A stretch of DNA of 41,736 nt, taken from the NCBI RefSeq assembly GCF_029143285.1, contig NZ_JAPDSH010000006.1, positions 1 through 41,736 on the forward strand, read 5' to 3'. The notes beneath the pieces are model-generated. The model did no database searches, had not been told where the DNA came from, and saw only the letters and a list, made by a program, of their open reading frames with translations. The position numbers were made by a program, and so were the translations under genes. This DNA comes from Vagococcus proximus. GTDB lineage: Bacteria; Bacillota; Bacilli; Lactobacillales; Vagococcaceae. This document shows positions 23,528-33,476 of this stretch, piece after piece; the stretch's first letter is position 1, and each line of letters opens with the position of its first letter.

Positions 23528-23998
23528 ATGGATATTTATGAAAGAGTGTCAGAACATTTATTAAAGACGGTCCAACTTGCTTCAATCAGTCATGATGAAC
23601 AAGGACGACCGCTTATTTATTTAAGACCGATTCCTGATAATGAATGTGGGATTGCTTTGTTGGATGCTCCTTCAGGTACTGATGAGCGGTATCAAAATCG
23701 TGATGTGATTTATAGAGTATCTATGCAGATAATCGTTAAGAATAAGCAACAAGAAGTAGCCTATCAAGATGCGATGGCTATTTATTATGAATTAGATAAT
23801 TTACCACGCTTTGATACTAAAGGAAATTATCTAACAATTGAGAGTGATTGTTTTCAATTAATAGTGTGTGAAGGCTATACCTTACCACGTTTAATCGAAC
23901 AGACAGAGCATGGTGCTTATCTTTATACGTTATTAGCCAAAGCGACTATTATGATTCAACCAAAAAGAGAGGGTGTTATAAATGAAGGGAACAAGTAG
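23528..23998 (+). CDS. Minor capsid protein 3 / tail terminator-like
   Basis: 156 residues. AAGGAG precedes the ATG. The sequence DIYERVSEHLLKTVQLASIS and the RYQNRDVIYRVSMQIIVKNK strand pair fit the Minor_capsid_3 family, likely the tail terminator. It overlaps the tail-tube gene by 17 nt. Confidence 0.83.
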   Translation: MDIYERVSEHLLKTVQLASISHDEQGRPLIYLRPIPDNECGIALLDAPSGTDERYQNRDVIYRVSMQIIVKNKQQEVAYQDAMAIYYELDNLPRFDTKGNYLTIESDCFQLIVCEGYTLPRLIEQTEHGAYLYTLLAKATIMIQPKREGVINEGNK

Positions 23999-24491
23999 AG
24001 CAGGAGCAGTTAGTGGTTATTTACCTAACTGGATGAACAAATATGAAGTAGGCGAACGTCCAGTAGGGAGTTCGTTGCCTGTTTTAAAAGAGTTAGCGCA
24101 AGGCATTCAAACGGTTGACCCTAGTAATGATGAAGATACAGAAGAGTTTCAATACTATGGTGATCGTGGTGGGAAATCTAAGACAGTTACAACTATTTCT
24201 AGTGAGTATGCCTTTAAAGGGCATCGTGATTACAAAAATGATGAAGCGCAAGAGTTTGTCCGTGATCGTTTAAACCAAACGGGTGCAGGTCGAGAAGTTT
24301 ATTTTAGACACACAGAGCCAGACGGTCGAGTCCGTGAAGGGAATGCTATTCTGACAGGAATTGTTCATACGGGTGGCGATGCCAATCAACGAGGGAATTT
24401 TGAATGTGTAATTGGCTTTGATGGATTACCTAAAGATTCCAAAGATGAGCCAGAAAATAAACCAGGTGAAACACCAAAGGTTAGTCAGTAG
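23982..24491 (+). CDS. Major tail (tube) protein
   Basis: 169 residues. It is followed by a terminator, as is common for this abundant product. Sequences such as PSNDEDTEEFQYYGDRGGKS and GREVYFRHTEPDGRVREGNA, and its place between the tail terminator and the tail chaperones, support a tube protein that polymerises around the tape measure. The C-terminus is Pro/Lys-rich. Confidence 0.85.
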   Translation: MKGTSRAGAVSGYLPNWMNKYEVGERPVGSSLPVLKELAQGIQTVDPSNDEDTEEFQYYGDRGGKSKTVTTISSEYAFKGHRDYKNDEAQEFVRDRLNQTGAGREVYFRHTEPDGRVREGNAILTGIVHTGGDANQRGNFECVIGFDGLPKDSKDEPENKPGETPKVSQ

Positions 24492-24504
24492 ACTAGCCTT
24501 TTTT
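24479..24504 (+). terminator. Terminator after the tail-tube gene
   Basis: GGTTAGTC (24479-24486) pairs with GACTAGCC (24491-24498) with one G-U pair, followed by six T. The stem overlaps the stop codon of the tube gene. It probably reduces transcription into the tape-measure region. Confidence 0.75.
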
Positions 24505-24529
24505 ATTTTAAAAAATAGGAGGAATCACG

Positions 24530-24949
24530 ATGACAAAAAATAACAATCAAGGAAATAGCATTGTAGTTGAGTTAGGAAAAGGGTATGTACCAGTCAGAAT
24601 TGGTGGCATGGAATTTAAGTTAAATACTTCGGATTCAGTGATTAGAAAATACAGAAGTATGGTTAAGAAACTTGACCCAGAGATGAAGGCATTAGAGGAA
24701 AAAATCGAACAGGCTATTAAGGATGACGACTACGATTCGGAATTAGAGTGTATTGGCTTATCAGTAGACATTTGTCGAAAAGTGACGGATGTCATTTTAG
24801 GAAGTGGTTCATTTGATCAGTTATACGCTGCTTCTAATGAGGATAGTGAAGCGGTAATAGAAGCTGTCTTAGAAGTTCAATCTCAATATGAAAAGATAAA
24901 AGACCGTTCAAAACTAACTAAATTGGTAGCTTCTAAGAAACAAGGCTAA
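24530..24949 (+). CDS. Tail assembly chaperone (G-like)
   Basis: 139 residues, acidic and helical (KLNTSDSVIRKYRSMVKKLD). The position between tube and tape measure identifies it as the first tail-assembly chaperone. It ends 4 nt before the Gp15-like gene. Confidence 0.82.
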   Translation: MTKNNNQGNSIVVELGKGYVPVRIGGMEFKLNTSDSVIRKYRSMVKKLDPEMKALEEKIEQAIKDDDYDSELECIGLSVDICRKVTDVILGSGSFDQLYAASNEDSEAVIEAVLEVQSQYEKIKDRSKLTKLVASKKQG

Positions 24950-24953
24950 TGCC

Positions 24954-25613
24954 ATGTACTTATCGTTATCTAAAAAGATAAGAGATGTCGTTTCAATAGG
25001 AGATATGGATTTCGAGTTAGATATGGCTTTTTCCAATGTCCTAAGGTGGTATGAGGTATTTGAAGACGAGGAGGAAGAGGATTCGTTTAAGGTAAATCTA
25101 ACCTTGTCGTTACTGACAACACTTACCGTAGACAAGGTTTTGGAGCTTCAAGATAATAACCAAGTTCTTCATGAGGCCTTATTCATCGAACTTGTAAAAT
25201 ATGTTTTGAAATCAGATGAAATCGAACCTCTATCACTAGAGAATGAAACAACTCATCAAGAGCCAATGGAAAAGTATTATGACTTGGTGGAAGATTCAGA
25301 TTATATTTATGCATCTTTTTTACAAGATTATGGAATTGATTTATTAGAGGTATTTGATGAGATGCATTGGTTTAAATTCATGGCCTTATTGGGAAGTCTT
25401 AGTGACAAAACAACCTTCAAAAATGTGATTGAAATTAGACAAATGGAAATACCTAAGGATGCTACAGCTAAAGAACGTATGGCTATTTTGGAATCCAAGC
25501 AGTCAGTGGCATTGAAATCGAACCAAGAAGCGATCGCATTTCAAGCGATGGACTTACTTGAAAAACGTGAATGGGCATTAGCGCATATGGAAAGAGGTGA
25601 TACTACTGAGTGA
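24954..25613 (+). CDS. Gp15-like tail chaperone
   Basis: 219 residues of the bacteriophage Gp15 family. Typical stretches are DMAFSNVLRWYEVFEDEEEE, DEMHWFKFMALLGSLSDKT and EIRQMEIPKDATAKERMAIL. It acts with the preceding chaperone on the tape measure. It has a weak ribosome-binding site (AAGG), so coupling to the previous gene or frameshifting is likely. Confidence 0.9.
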   Translation: MYLSLSKKIRDVVSIGDMDFELDMAFSNVLRWYEVFEDEEEEDSFKVNLTLSLLTTLTVDKVLELQDNNQVLHEALFIELVKYVLKSDEIEPLSLENETTHQEPMEKYYDLVEDSDYIYASFLQDYGIDLLEVFDEMHWFKFMALLGSLSDKTTFKNVIEIRQMEIPKDATAKERMAILESKQSVALKSNQEAIAFQAMDLLEKREWALAHMERGDTTE

Positions 25614-28212
25614 TGGACGTGTTGTAATTGATGTTGAATTGAATTCTTCTAAAGCAGAAGGCCAACTGGATAGTTTTGGAAATAGTGCAGATAAACAGAT
25701 AGGTGGCAAGGTCCATCAAGCAGGGACTAAAGGTTCGCTTGGTGTTAAAAAAATAGCCGGTGCTTTAGGACTTGTGAAGGTCGCAAGTAAAGCGATTGAT
25801 ATGGTAAAAGACTCTATTCATGGTGCATTTGAACGTTTAGATACGATGGATGCGTTTAAGAGAACGATTGGTGAAATTACTGGTGATAGTGGAGCTGCAG
25901 GTAAAGCATTAGATGTATTAAAAGGAGCAACTAAAGGAACAGCCTATGGACTAGATACAGCCGCTAAGGCAACTCAGAATTTTGTGACTAGGGGAATGGA
26001 CTTAGGTGATGCGACTAAATCTGTAGGTACTTGGGGAGATGCGGTTGCTTTTTATGGTCATGGAACAAATGAGGAACTAGCTGGTGTGACCGATGCCATT
26101 GGAAAGATGAAAACCAAAGGAAAAGTCGATATGGGCCAACTAGACCGTCTATTTGATGTGGGGATTGATGCTGTTGGAATGTATGCGACAGCTCATAAGA
26201 TGTCATCGAGTGAGGTACAGGATGCATTGTCTAAAGGAACGATATCTGCAGATGATTTCTTTGATAGTGTTGAAAAAGGAATGGAAACCGGAGCGGGAGG
26301 CATCCGTAAAATTGCTGGAGCTGCTAAAGAAGCAGGTTCGTCGTGGAGCGGAACATTTGCCAATATGGGTGCTGCAGTTACTCGTGGTGTGACGACGATT
26401 ATACAAAATTTAGACAAAGGGTTTGGTGAAGCGGGTCTAGGAAGTATTAAAGAAAATATCAGTAAGATTGGTGAAGTCTTTGAAAAGACATTAACGAAAG
26501 TATCTGATTATATTCCACCTACTTTAAAAGTGGTAGGAGAGCTTGTCAATAAACTAAAAGAGTTTGCTCCTGTATTAGTGACCGTTGCAACAGGATTTTT
26601 AGCTTTCCAAGGAATTAGTAAAGGGCTAGATGTTTTTGATAAGGTAACAAAGGGCATCGGAACGGTAAAAAAAGGTGTAGGTGAGTTTAAATCAATCATG
26701 TCAGGAGCAACTGAAGCAACGACATTGATGAGTAAGGCACAGGAAGTTCTTAATTTAGTGATGGATGCCAATGTTTTTGTAGTGATTGCAGCAGCTGTTA
26801 TAGCTTTAGTGGCAGGTTTAATTTATTTATGGAAAACAAATGAAGGATTTAGAGATGCAGTCAAAGCTATTTGGGAAGGAATAAAGAATTTAATTAAAGG
26901 CGTGGTTGATAGCATTGTTGGCTTCTGGGATGGTTTAAAAGAAGCTACCTCAATTGCATGGGATGCGATTAAGGAGTTTGTTAAGGGTGCAGTTGATGGG
27001 CTTGTATCTGCTTGGGAATCCTTTCAAGAAACGCTATCAGCATTATGGACAAGTATTTCTGACTTAGCGATAGAAGGATGGAATCTGATTGTTGAAGGAA
27101 TAAAAGCAATCGTCACTCCATTTATTACGGAGTTTATGGCGATATTTAATGGTGCTAAGGACGGACTTTCTTTAATTTGGCAAGGAATTGGTGATATAGC
27201 TCAGGGGGCATGGGAGTTAATAAAGAACATTATTTTAGCTCCGGTATTATTGCTGATTGATTTAGTAACAGGTGATTTTGAAGGAATGAAGAGTCACATT
27301 GACCAAATCTGGACCAACATAAAAAATGCTGCATCAAAAATATGGACAGGGATTAAGGCCTTAGTCTCCGGGATAATCAAAGCATTTGTAGGTGCAGTTA
27401 AAGGGTATTTTACAGTATTAAAAACTGAATCTATTGCGATATGGAATGGATTAAAATCAGGGATTAGCACAATTGTTAGTGGGTTTGTTTCTGCTATCAA
27501 ATCTTTTTTCAGTAATTTAAAGCAAGGGATTATTTCTATCTTTAATAGTATAAAAGATACGACAAGTTCAATTTGGAATGGGATTAAGAATAGTGTTTCA
27601 GGTATTGTTGAACGAATGGTTAATACTATAAAAGGGGCTTGGGAAAAAGCTAAAACTTGGACAAGTAATACTTGGGCTAGTATCAAGAAAAAAATATTAT
27701 CTATTGGTGATATTAATCTGAAGTCTATTGGCGCCGATATTATTAACGGATTAATCAGTGGGATTAGTGGTGCTGTAAAAGGTCTTTGGAGTACTCTTGG
27801 TGGAATAGTTTCAGGAATAAAAAATAAAATTAAAGATGCACTTCATATTCATTCGCCTTCACATTGGATGAGAGACATGATTGGAAAAAATATGATGTCG
27901 GGATGGGGCATTGGTTTAGAACGATATTCTAAGTTACCGAGTAAAGCGATGAGTACAGTTATTGAGAAAGTCAAACAACCTTTATTAGATAGTAATCATA
28001 TGTTATTGAAACAGGATGCTGGTTCGTTAAAAAATTCAATTCTTACTAAAGGCTCACAGGAGAAAACGGTAAGTCCTAAAGTTATAACACAAAACTTCAA
28101 AGGTTTTTTTGATGGAGCTGTATTCAATTGGTCGGGTAAAGAGGATATTCGTAAGACGATGGAAGAGATGAGATGGTTAATTGAAACAGAAGGGGGCTTT
28201 GTAAATGAGTGA
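25606..28212 (+). CDS. Tape measure protein
   Basis: About 868 residues. The first codon is probably CTG at 25606, giving MSDGRVVIDVELNSS. AGAGGTG lies 6 nt upstream; the in-frame GTG at 25597 is inside that site. The N-terminus has the usual tape-measure start. A hydrophobic TM-like segment occurs near 390-410. Repeated Trp-containing IW-x-GIK motifs follow, and the C-terminus shows HIHSPSHWMRDMIGKNMMSG. Using 1.5 angstrom per residue, the tail would be about 130 nm. Confidence 0.93.
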   Translation: MSDGRVVIDVELNSSKAEGQLDSFGNSADKQIGGKVHQAGTKGSLGVKKIAGALGLVKVASKAIDMVKDSIHGAFERLDTMDAFKRTIGEITGDSGAAGKALDVLKGATKGTAYGLDTAAKATQNFVTRGMDLGDATKSVGTWGDAVAFYGHGTNEELAGVTDAIGKMKTKGKVDMGQLDRLFDVGIDAVGMYATAHKMSSSEVQDALSKGTISADDFFDSVEKGMETGAGGIRKIAGAAKEAGSSWSGTFANMGAAVTRGVTTIIQNLDKGFGEAGLGSIKENISKIGEVFEKTLTKVSDYIPPTLKVVGELVNKLKEFAPVLVTVATGFLAFQGISKGLDVFDKVTKGIGTVKKGVGEFKSIMSGATEATTLMSKAQEVLNLVMDANVFVVIAAAVIALVAGLIYLWKTNEGFRDAVKAIWEGIKNLIKGVVDSIVGFWDGLKEATSIAWDAIKEFVKGAVDGLVSAWESFQETLSALWTSISDLAIEGWNLIVEGIKAIVTPFITEFMAIFNGAKDGLSLIWQGIGDIAQGAWELIKNIILAPVLLLIDLVTGDFEGMKSHIDQIWTNIKNAASKIWTGIKALVSGIIKAFVGAVKGYFTVLKTESIAIWNGLKSGISTIVSGFVSAIKSFFSNLKQGIISIFNSIKDTTSSIWNGIKNSVSGIVERMVNTIKGAWEKAKTWTSNTWASIKKKILSIGDINLKSIGADIINGLISGISGAVKGLWSTLGGIVSGIKNKIKDALHIHSPSHWMRDMIGKNMMSGWGIGLERYSKLPSKAMSTVIEKVKQPLLDSNHMLLKQDAGSLKNSILTKGSQEKTVSPKVITQNFKGFFDGAVFNWSGKEDIRKTMEEMRWLIETEGGFVNE

Positions 28213-28945
28213 GACAATCTATTTTGAGTATTGTGGTAAAAAGAGTTCTGATTTTTATTTGAAGTTACATAATGAATTAGCGTTCACTAAACCAGAAAGA
28301 GATATCTCATTCGTTGAGGTTCCTGGTATTGATGGAGATGTGGCAATTGATAATAAACGGTTAAAGTCAGTTGAATTTTCATTTCCTGTGAGTTTAGCAA
28401 TGCCATCGGATAAAGATTTATTTCTAGAAAGCTCTAATCTAAATAGTTGGTTAGATGCTGATTTGGATAAGTATGAAGGGTGGGGAGATTTATTATTGTC
28501 ATATGACCCTGGTTTTATTTATAAAGCCATTCATTATAGTGAATACGATATTGAACATATCATGCACACGTTTGGGAAAAGTGTTATTAAATTTAAGATG
28601 AAACCTTATAAATATGTAGAAAGTGGACAGTTATTATCCGAAGTAACAAATGGGCAAACTTTAAAAAATAGTTGGAATTTGGTAGCGAAACCTTATATCA
28701 AAATTACAGGAAGTGGAGATGTAAAGCTTAGTATTGCAGGGCAATCACTATCCCTTCATTCAGTTGATAGCTATATAGAAGTAGATACACTCTATCAATC
28801 AGTCACTAAGGCTAATAAAAATGAGTTTGAAAAACTACAGACATTTCCCTTACCAGTATTAAATAAAGGTAACAACTCAATCAAGGTAGTTTCAGGTAAT
28901 GTCACTAAGATAGAGATAAAACCGAGGTGGTGTAATAAGTTATGA
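28205..28945 (+). CDS. Distal tail protein (Dit)
   Basis: 246 residues. The N-terminal ISFVEVPGIDGDVAIDNKRL and SFPVSLAM strands are characteristic of Sipho_tail/Dit proteins, which form the hub joining the tube to the baseplate. It overlaps tape measure and Tal by 8 and 4 nt. Confidence 0.92.
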   Translation: MSETIYFEYCGKKSSDFYLKLHNELAFTKPERDISFVEVPGIDGDVAIDNKRLKSVEFSFPVSLAMPSDKDLFLESSNLNSWLDADLDKYEGWGDLLLSYDPGFIYKAIHYSEYDIEHIMHTFGKSVIKFKMKPYKYVESGQLLSEVTNGQTLKNSWNLVAKPYIKITGSGDVKLSIAGQSLSLHSVDSYIEVDTLYQSVTKANKNEFEKLQTFPLPVLNKGNNSIKVVSGNVTKIEIKPRWCNKL

Positions 28946-31929
28946 GTTATCCAATTCTATATAAAGCAGAAGCTTCCATTTTTAATAAGTTTGCTATAGG
29001 TGTACTGAAAGATATTAAAGACCCAGTTATCAGAGAAAAAAGAAATAGCGTTTATACTTTTGAATTTGAATATTTAGTTGATAGTAATTTGTTTAAGGAA
29101 TTAGCTAATGATCGTTTGGTTAGTGTAAATAATAATGGTCAATTAAATCAACGGTTTAGAATTAACAGAATTACAAAACCGATAAAAGGGTATGCTAAGG
29201 TCTACTGCAAGCATATCAGAGATGACTTTGAAGGGTTTTATATGGACCCGGAAGTCATAGTGTCGGGTAGTGCTAATGCTGCGCTAACTACATGGAAGAA
29301 TGCTATAAAGAACCCGAATGAGATTACAGTAACATCAAATGTAACGACAACAACGAAAACAGTATGGACCATTGACAAGGTTGCTAATCCGTTGTTAGCT
29401 CTAGGCGGTGTTACTGGCTCGATATTACAACGTTGGGGTGGCGAGTATGAATTTGATAATTACAAAGTTAAATTATGGAGCCAACGTGGAAAACATACAG
29501 GAGCTTTATTATCATACGGAAAAAATATCATAGATTTAGAAAATGATGATATTATGACCAATCTTTATACTTCAATTTATCCTTATGCTGTATTAAGAGA
29601 GGAAGGCAGTGATAAGGAAGAATTATTGACGATTGATTCTTTAATTATTGATGGTCCGTACGCAAGTAAGTATGCTAATAAAATTACAATACCTGTTGAT
29701 TTCAGTAGTGAGGAACCAAAAGATAAGGCGGCTTTAAAAAAGCTTGCTGAGAGTTATGTAAAGAAAAATGATGTTGGTAAGCCAAAAATAAATGTTAAAG
29801 TCACACCAATCGATACAACCTCGACAGTAGATTTTCATCATTTGAAAAACTTTGACAATGTTAAGTTATGCGACACTGTAACGGTTAAGTTAGTTCAGTA
29901 CGGGATTGATTTCAAGGCTAAAGTAATTGGAGTAGAATATGATCCAGTTTTAGAGAGAGTTATTTCATATGAAATTGGTGAACCAAGAGGTAGTTTAGGA
30001 AATACTATTAAGCAGTTGGAAAATGATGTTGAAAAATCAGTCGCTAATTCTAATACTGCCCTACATTCAGCCAATGGGAAAAATACAAACTTTTACGGAC
30101 CTGATGAACCTAAGGCTACAAAAATTGGCGATATTTGGTATAAAGATATCGGTGGTGGTAATTATGAAATGTATCGATGGGATGGAAGTATTTGGAAACA
30201 AATTGAATTTGATATTAATATAGAGGAGCAGTTAGAAGAAGTAAATAAAAATATAGATGAAGCTTTGAAAGAAGCCGAACAGGCTAGAGAAGAAGCTGGA
30301 TTCTCTAAAGATACGGCAGAACAAGCGATAAAGGATGCACTTGCTGCAAAAGAAGCAGCAGATAAAAATGGTGGGAAGTTAAAAGAATTTGAAATTGATT
30401 TAGACAAAGAAAAGAACAAGCTAACTTTAACTCAGAAGGATGTTGCTGATGGAAAAGTGTCTATTCATAAGTTAGAAACAGATAGTAAGCATTCAATTGA
30501 GAGTATCTCTAATTTAGAAGGTGATATTACCTCAATAGAAAAAAATATCAATGGTATACAGACCAGTGTTAAGGGGAAGGCAGATCAAACTGAAGTTACC
30601 CAATTAAAAAATCAATTTAACGTAACTGTTAAAGATGTTGAATCAAATAAAGCGAGTATTACAGTTATAAAAAAAGATATTAACTTAAAGGTTTCTAAAG
30701 ATGATTTGATGTCTCAAATTAATTTAAACCCTAAGGGGGTTCTTATTCAAGGTAAAAATATTATGCTTGATGGTAATGTAAAAATGAATGATGCCTATAT
30801 AAAAAATTTAACAGTTAATACTGCATTTATAAAAAATATAAAAGCGATTGATGTTGATGTTTCAAGATTAACTTCGGGAACAGTTAATACAGGATTAATA
30901 AAAATTGCAAGTAAATTGGAATTAACAACAAGTAATGGTTATTTAACTGGAACATATAATTTTAATGAGGAGAATGCAATTGAACCACGTAGTTTTTCTG
31001 GAACATGGAAATTAGGGTGGCGAGATTTACAATTTACGGGTGTCACCACAGAGTCTAAATCAAACTATGGTTCATATACGGCGACAACTTTTGGACAGGA
31101 TACTATGAAATTCAGATCGTACCTCGATTCGTCAAATAAAACTATGAAATCGCGTATAGATATTTATGCGTATCAAGGTTCTAAATTTCAAATGAAGGAT
31201 AATATAAATACGAGTAAACCCCTATCACTAGAAATTAAACCTAGTAGAATAATCATGACAATTGGAGATAATATTGTAGCAAGAATTGGAAATGAAGGTA
31301 ATATCTATGCTTCAAATTTAATAAAATCAACCACTATGGAGTGTAGTAATATTTCAGTACCAGAAATAAAATCAACAAATATTGAAGCTAGAACAGTTAA
31401 TTCGAAAGAGTATGATCAGTATCTTTATCTTCAGGGCGGTCCAAGTATGGAGAACGCTTTTAGGTTAAGGAGACAAAATGGGAATAAGTTTCTGGGTGAA
31501 ATGAAGTCAGATTGGCTCAATACAGCTGAAAATGGAGGAGGAGGCACTTTTCAAGTTCGCTTAACACAAGGTGGATATTTAAAAAATAATTCAGGAACAT
31601 TTTCTGAATCGAAATTAACTATCTTAGACCACGAGCGTCATATAGAAAAGTTTAAACTTTCTAGTTTTAAAGAATTGGAAACGACTATCTTTCAAATGGA
31701 GGAAGATGAAAATCACGATGATGTAACTAGCTATTTATCTAAACCGATTATTGGTTATACTGTTGAGTCTTTGGTACGTGCGGGGATGGAGAGTGCGATA
31801 ACCTATATTAATGGTGAACCAAGTGCTTATGAAGTGGAAAAATTATTGCCATATATTTTTGAGCCATTAAAGGAATTACATATTGAATTAGACAGGTTGA
31901 AGCAAAAAATAAATGAAATGGGGATATAA
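28942..31929 (+). CDS. Tail-associated tip protein (Tal/Prophage_tail)
   Basis: 995 residues. Residues 1-370 match the Prophage_tail hub fold (RFRINRITKPIKGYAKVYCK, HIRDDFEGFY, IIDLENDDIMTNLY). A long coiled coil follows at about 430-600 (EEQLEEVNKNIDEALKEAEQ). The C-terminal part is beta-rich with repeated INLNPKGVLIQG-type strands, and probably trimerises for host binding. No peptidoglycan hydrolase motif is evident. It is the likely receptor-binding tip protein. Confidence 0.88.
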   Translation: MSYPILYKAEASIFNKFAIGVLKDIKDPVIREKRNSVYTFEFEYLVDSNLFKELANDRLVSVNNNGQLNQRFRINRITKPIKGYAKVYCKHIRDDFEGFYMDPEVIVSGSANAALTTWKNAIKNPNEITVTSNVTTTTKTVWTIDKVANPLLALGGVTGSILQRWGGEYEFDNYKVKLWSQRGKHTGALLSYGKNIIDLENDDIMTNLYTSIYPYAVLREEGSDKEELLTIDSLIIDGPYASKYANKITIPVDFSSEEPKDKAALKKLAESYVKKNDVGKPKINVKVTPIDTTSTVDFHHLKNFDNVKLCDTVTVKLVQYGIDFKAKVIGVEYDPVLERVISYEIGEPRGSLGNTIKQLENDVEKSVANSNTALHSANGKNTNFYGPDEPKATKIGDIWYKDIGGGNYEMYRWDGSIWKQIEFDINIEEQLEEVNKNIDEALKEAEQAREEAGFSKDTAEQAIKDALAAKEAADKNGGKLKEFEIDLDKEKNKLTLTQKDVADGKVSIHKLETDSKHSIESISNLEGDITSIEKNINGIQTSVKGKADQTEVTQLKNQFNVTVKDVESNKASITVIKKDINLKVSKDDLMSQINLNPKGVLIQGKNIMLDGNVKMNDAYIKNLTVNTAFIKNIKAIDVDVSRLTSGTVNTGLIKIASKLELTTSNGYLTGTYNFNEENAIEPRSFSGTWKLGWRDLQFTGVTTESKSNYGSYTATTFGQDTMKFRSYLDSSNKTMKSRIDIYAYQGSKFQMKDNINTSKPLSLEIKPSRIIMTIGDNIVARIGNEGNIYASNLIKSTTMECSNISVPEIKSTNIEARTVNSKEYDQYLYLQGGPSMENAFRLRRQNGNKFLGEMKSDWLNTAENGGGGTFQVRLTQGGYLKNNSGTFSESKLTILDHERHIEKFKLSSFKELETTIFQMEEDENHDDVTSYLSKPIIGYTVESLVRAGMESAITYINGEPSAYEVEKLLPYIFEPLKELHIELDRLKQKINEMGI

Positions 31930-31933
31930 TCTA

Positions 31934-32110
31934 ATGATTAATGAGGAAGATTTGAGACAAGTTATTTCTGAACAAGCAGTAGAGATAATTAATTTGAGAC
32001 TAGAGAATAATGCATTAAAGAGATCGTGTGTTGAGAAACAAGAAGATACAGAGTGTAGTGATGAAATTGAAAATAAATATGATGCAAAGGAAGAGCAAGC
32101 TGAAAAGTAG
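31934..32110 (+). CDS. Small coiled-coil phage protein
   Basis: 58 residues from the ATG at 31934 (MINEEDLRQVISEQAVEI), overlapping nothing after that choice. A heptad pattern is clear and the tail is acidic. Such proteins follow the tail-tip gene in many phages. No function assigned. Confidence 0.6.
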   Translation: MINEEDLRQVISEQAVEIINLRLENNALKRSCVEKQEDTECSDEIENKYDAKEEQAEK

Positions 32111-32149
32111 GCTTTTTTATTTTAGAGTTATTTTTAAGGAGTGATTAAA

Positions 32150-32368
32150 GTGCAGTCAGAAATAACGGTTGCGTTAATAACATTAATTGGAAGTATCTTA
32201 GGCTCGGTTTGTAGTGTAGCCTATGGGATTAAGTTTCTAGGTTATCGTATGGAGCAATTGGAAAAGAAGGTTGATAGTCATAATAAAATTGTTGAGCAAA
32301 TTTTTGTACTAGAAGAAAAGATAAAGACCGCTAATCATAGAATAAGGGATTTAGAGAAAGGAAGTTAG
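32150..32368 (+). CDS. XhlA-like small membrane protein
   Basis: 72 residues. The GTG at 32150 lies 9 nt after AAGGAG; an in-frame GTG at 32141 is too close. One TM (about 6-27) is followed by an amphipathic helix (GYRMEQLEKKVDSHNKIVEQ). This is the shape of hemolysin/XhlA-type proteins that assist holins. It lies directly before the holin. Confidence 0.7.
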   Translation: MQSEITVALITLIGSILGSVCSVAYGIKFLGYRMEQLEKKVDSHNKIVEQIFVLEEKIKTANHRIRDLEKGS

Positions 32369-32371
32369 TTC

Positions 32372-32644
32372 ATGGATTTTATGTCTTTAATAGTAGAAGA
32401 AGGTTACGTTATGGTACCTGTTTTATGGATTATAGGATATGCGGTAAAACGAAGTGATGTATTAGATGATAAGTATATATTGCCGCTTTTAATTGTAATT
32501 AGTGTGTGTTTTACACCGTGTTTATTAGGAGGCTATGTACCTTTAAATTTTGTACAGGCTATTTTAGTAGCAGGTGGTGCTGTGTTAATAGATCAAGTTA
32601 AAAAGCAAACGACCAGACCTTTAGTTAAAAATAAGGAGGAATAA
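32372..32644 (+). CDS. Holin
   Basis: 90 residues with about three hydrophobic segments (13-30, 36-55, 58-75) and a charged tail (KKQTTRPLVKNKEE), directly before the endolysin. It should permeabilise the membrane at lysis. The subfamily is uncertain. Confidence 0.83.
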   Translation: MDFMSLIVEEGYVMVPVLWIIGYAVKRSDVLDDKYILPLLIVISVCFTPCLLGGYVPLNFVQAILVAGGAVLIDQVKKQTTRPLVKNKEE

Positions 32645-32646
32645 AA

Positions 32647-33441
32647 ATGGTATTAAATGGAATAGATATAGCGAGTTATCAAGCTGCATTACATGCCGGG
32701 ACGGTTAAAGGTGATTTTGTTATCATTAAAGCAACAGAAGGGCTAAGCTACGTTAACCCACAGTGTGATAAGCATTACCAACAAGCAAAAAAAGCAGGAA
32801 AATTACTGGGAGTTTATCATTTTGCTCAAACAAATGACGCAGTTGCAGAAGCAGATTATTTCTTAAAGAATATAAAAAATTATATTGGTGAAGCGATGTT
32901 GGTTTTAGATTATGAAATGGCCGCGGTGAGTAATGGTCCAGCGTGGGTACTTAGATTCTTAAATCGTGTGAAGGATAAAACGGGTGTTAAGCCATTAATT
33001 TACATGAGTTTATCAGTCGCAAACGAGCAGAATTGGACCTCTGTTGTTAAAAGTGATTATGGTTTATGGGTGGCTCAGTATAATTCGAATGGGATTCAAA
33101 ATGGGTTTAAGCATCCAAATGTAAATGGAAAAGTAGGATATTGGCCTTTTGTTGCGATTCATCAGTATAGTTCAAATGGTCGTTTACCCGGTTATAATGG
33201 AAGTTTGGACATGGACTATTTTAACGGTGATTCAAAAGCGTGGAAAGCTTATGCAAAATCTAGTAAAGGTTCAGCACAGACACCAGCACCCAAACCAGAA
33301 AGAGTTTATATTGTGAAGAGTACTGATTACTCATTAGGGATGATTGCTCAATCCTTAGGTGTAACTTTGGATAGTATAGTTAGACTGAACAATATTAAAA
33401 ATCCAAACCTTATTTATGTGGGACAGAAGTTGAAGTATTAA
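32647..33441 (+). CDS. Endolysin: GH25 muramidase with LysM
   Basis: 264 residues. Residues 1-200 form a GH25 lysozyme domain. The catalytic pair is D88-x-E90 in MLVLDYEMA, with a further Asp at position 7 (GIDIASYQ). A Pro-rich linker (SAQTPAPKPE) leads to one C-terminal LysM repeat (YSLGMIAQSLGVTLDSIVRL, then NPNLIYVGQKLKY) for peptidoglycan binding. There is no signal peptide, so export relies on the holin. Confidence 0.96.
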   Translation: MVLNGIDIASYQAALHAGTVKGDFVIIKATEGLSYVNPQCDKHYQQAKKAGKLLGVYHFAQTNDAVAEADYFLKNIKNYIGEAMLVLDYEMAAVSNGPAWVLRFLNRVKDKTGVKPLIYMSLSVANEQNWTSVVKSDYGLWVAQYNSNGIQNGFKHPNVNGKVGYWPFVAIHQYSSNGRLPGYNGSLDMDYFNGDSKAWKAYAKSSKGSAQTPAPKPERVYIVKSTDYSLGMIAQSLGVTLDSIVRLNNIKNPNLIYVGQKLKY

Positions 33442-33476
33442 AAAAATCCCTCACTTAATTGTGGGGGGGATTTTTT
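33441..33476. terminator. Bidirectional terminator after the endolysin
   Basis: AAAAAATCCC-TCAC pairs with GTG and GGGGGATTTTTT with a small bulge. There are A and T runs on both sides. It serves the endolysin and the convergent Mga-type gene, whose stop codon overlaps it. Confidence 0.85.

Noticed and set aside
24914-24960. Programmed frameshift between the two tail chaperones
   Set aside because: The second gene has its own ATG and a stop-start spacing that allows coupling. No clear slippery heptamer was found.
26015-27686. Several antisense frames of 70-130 codons inside the tape measure gene
   Set aside because: They lack starts with ribosome-binding sites, and the opposite strand encodes a convincing tape measure protein.
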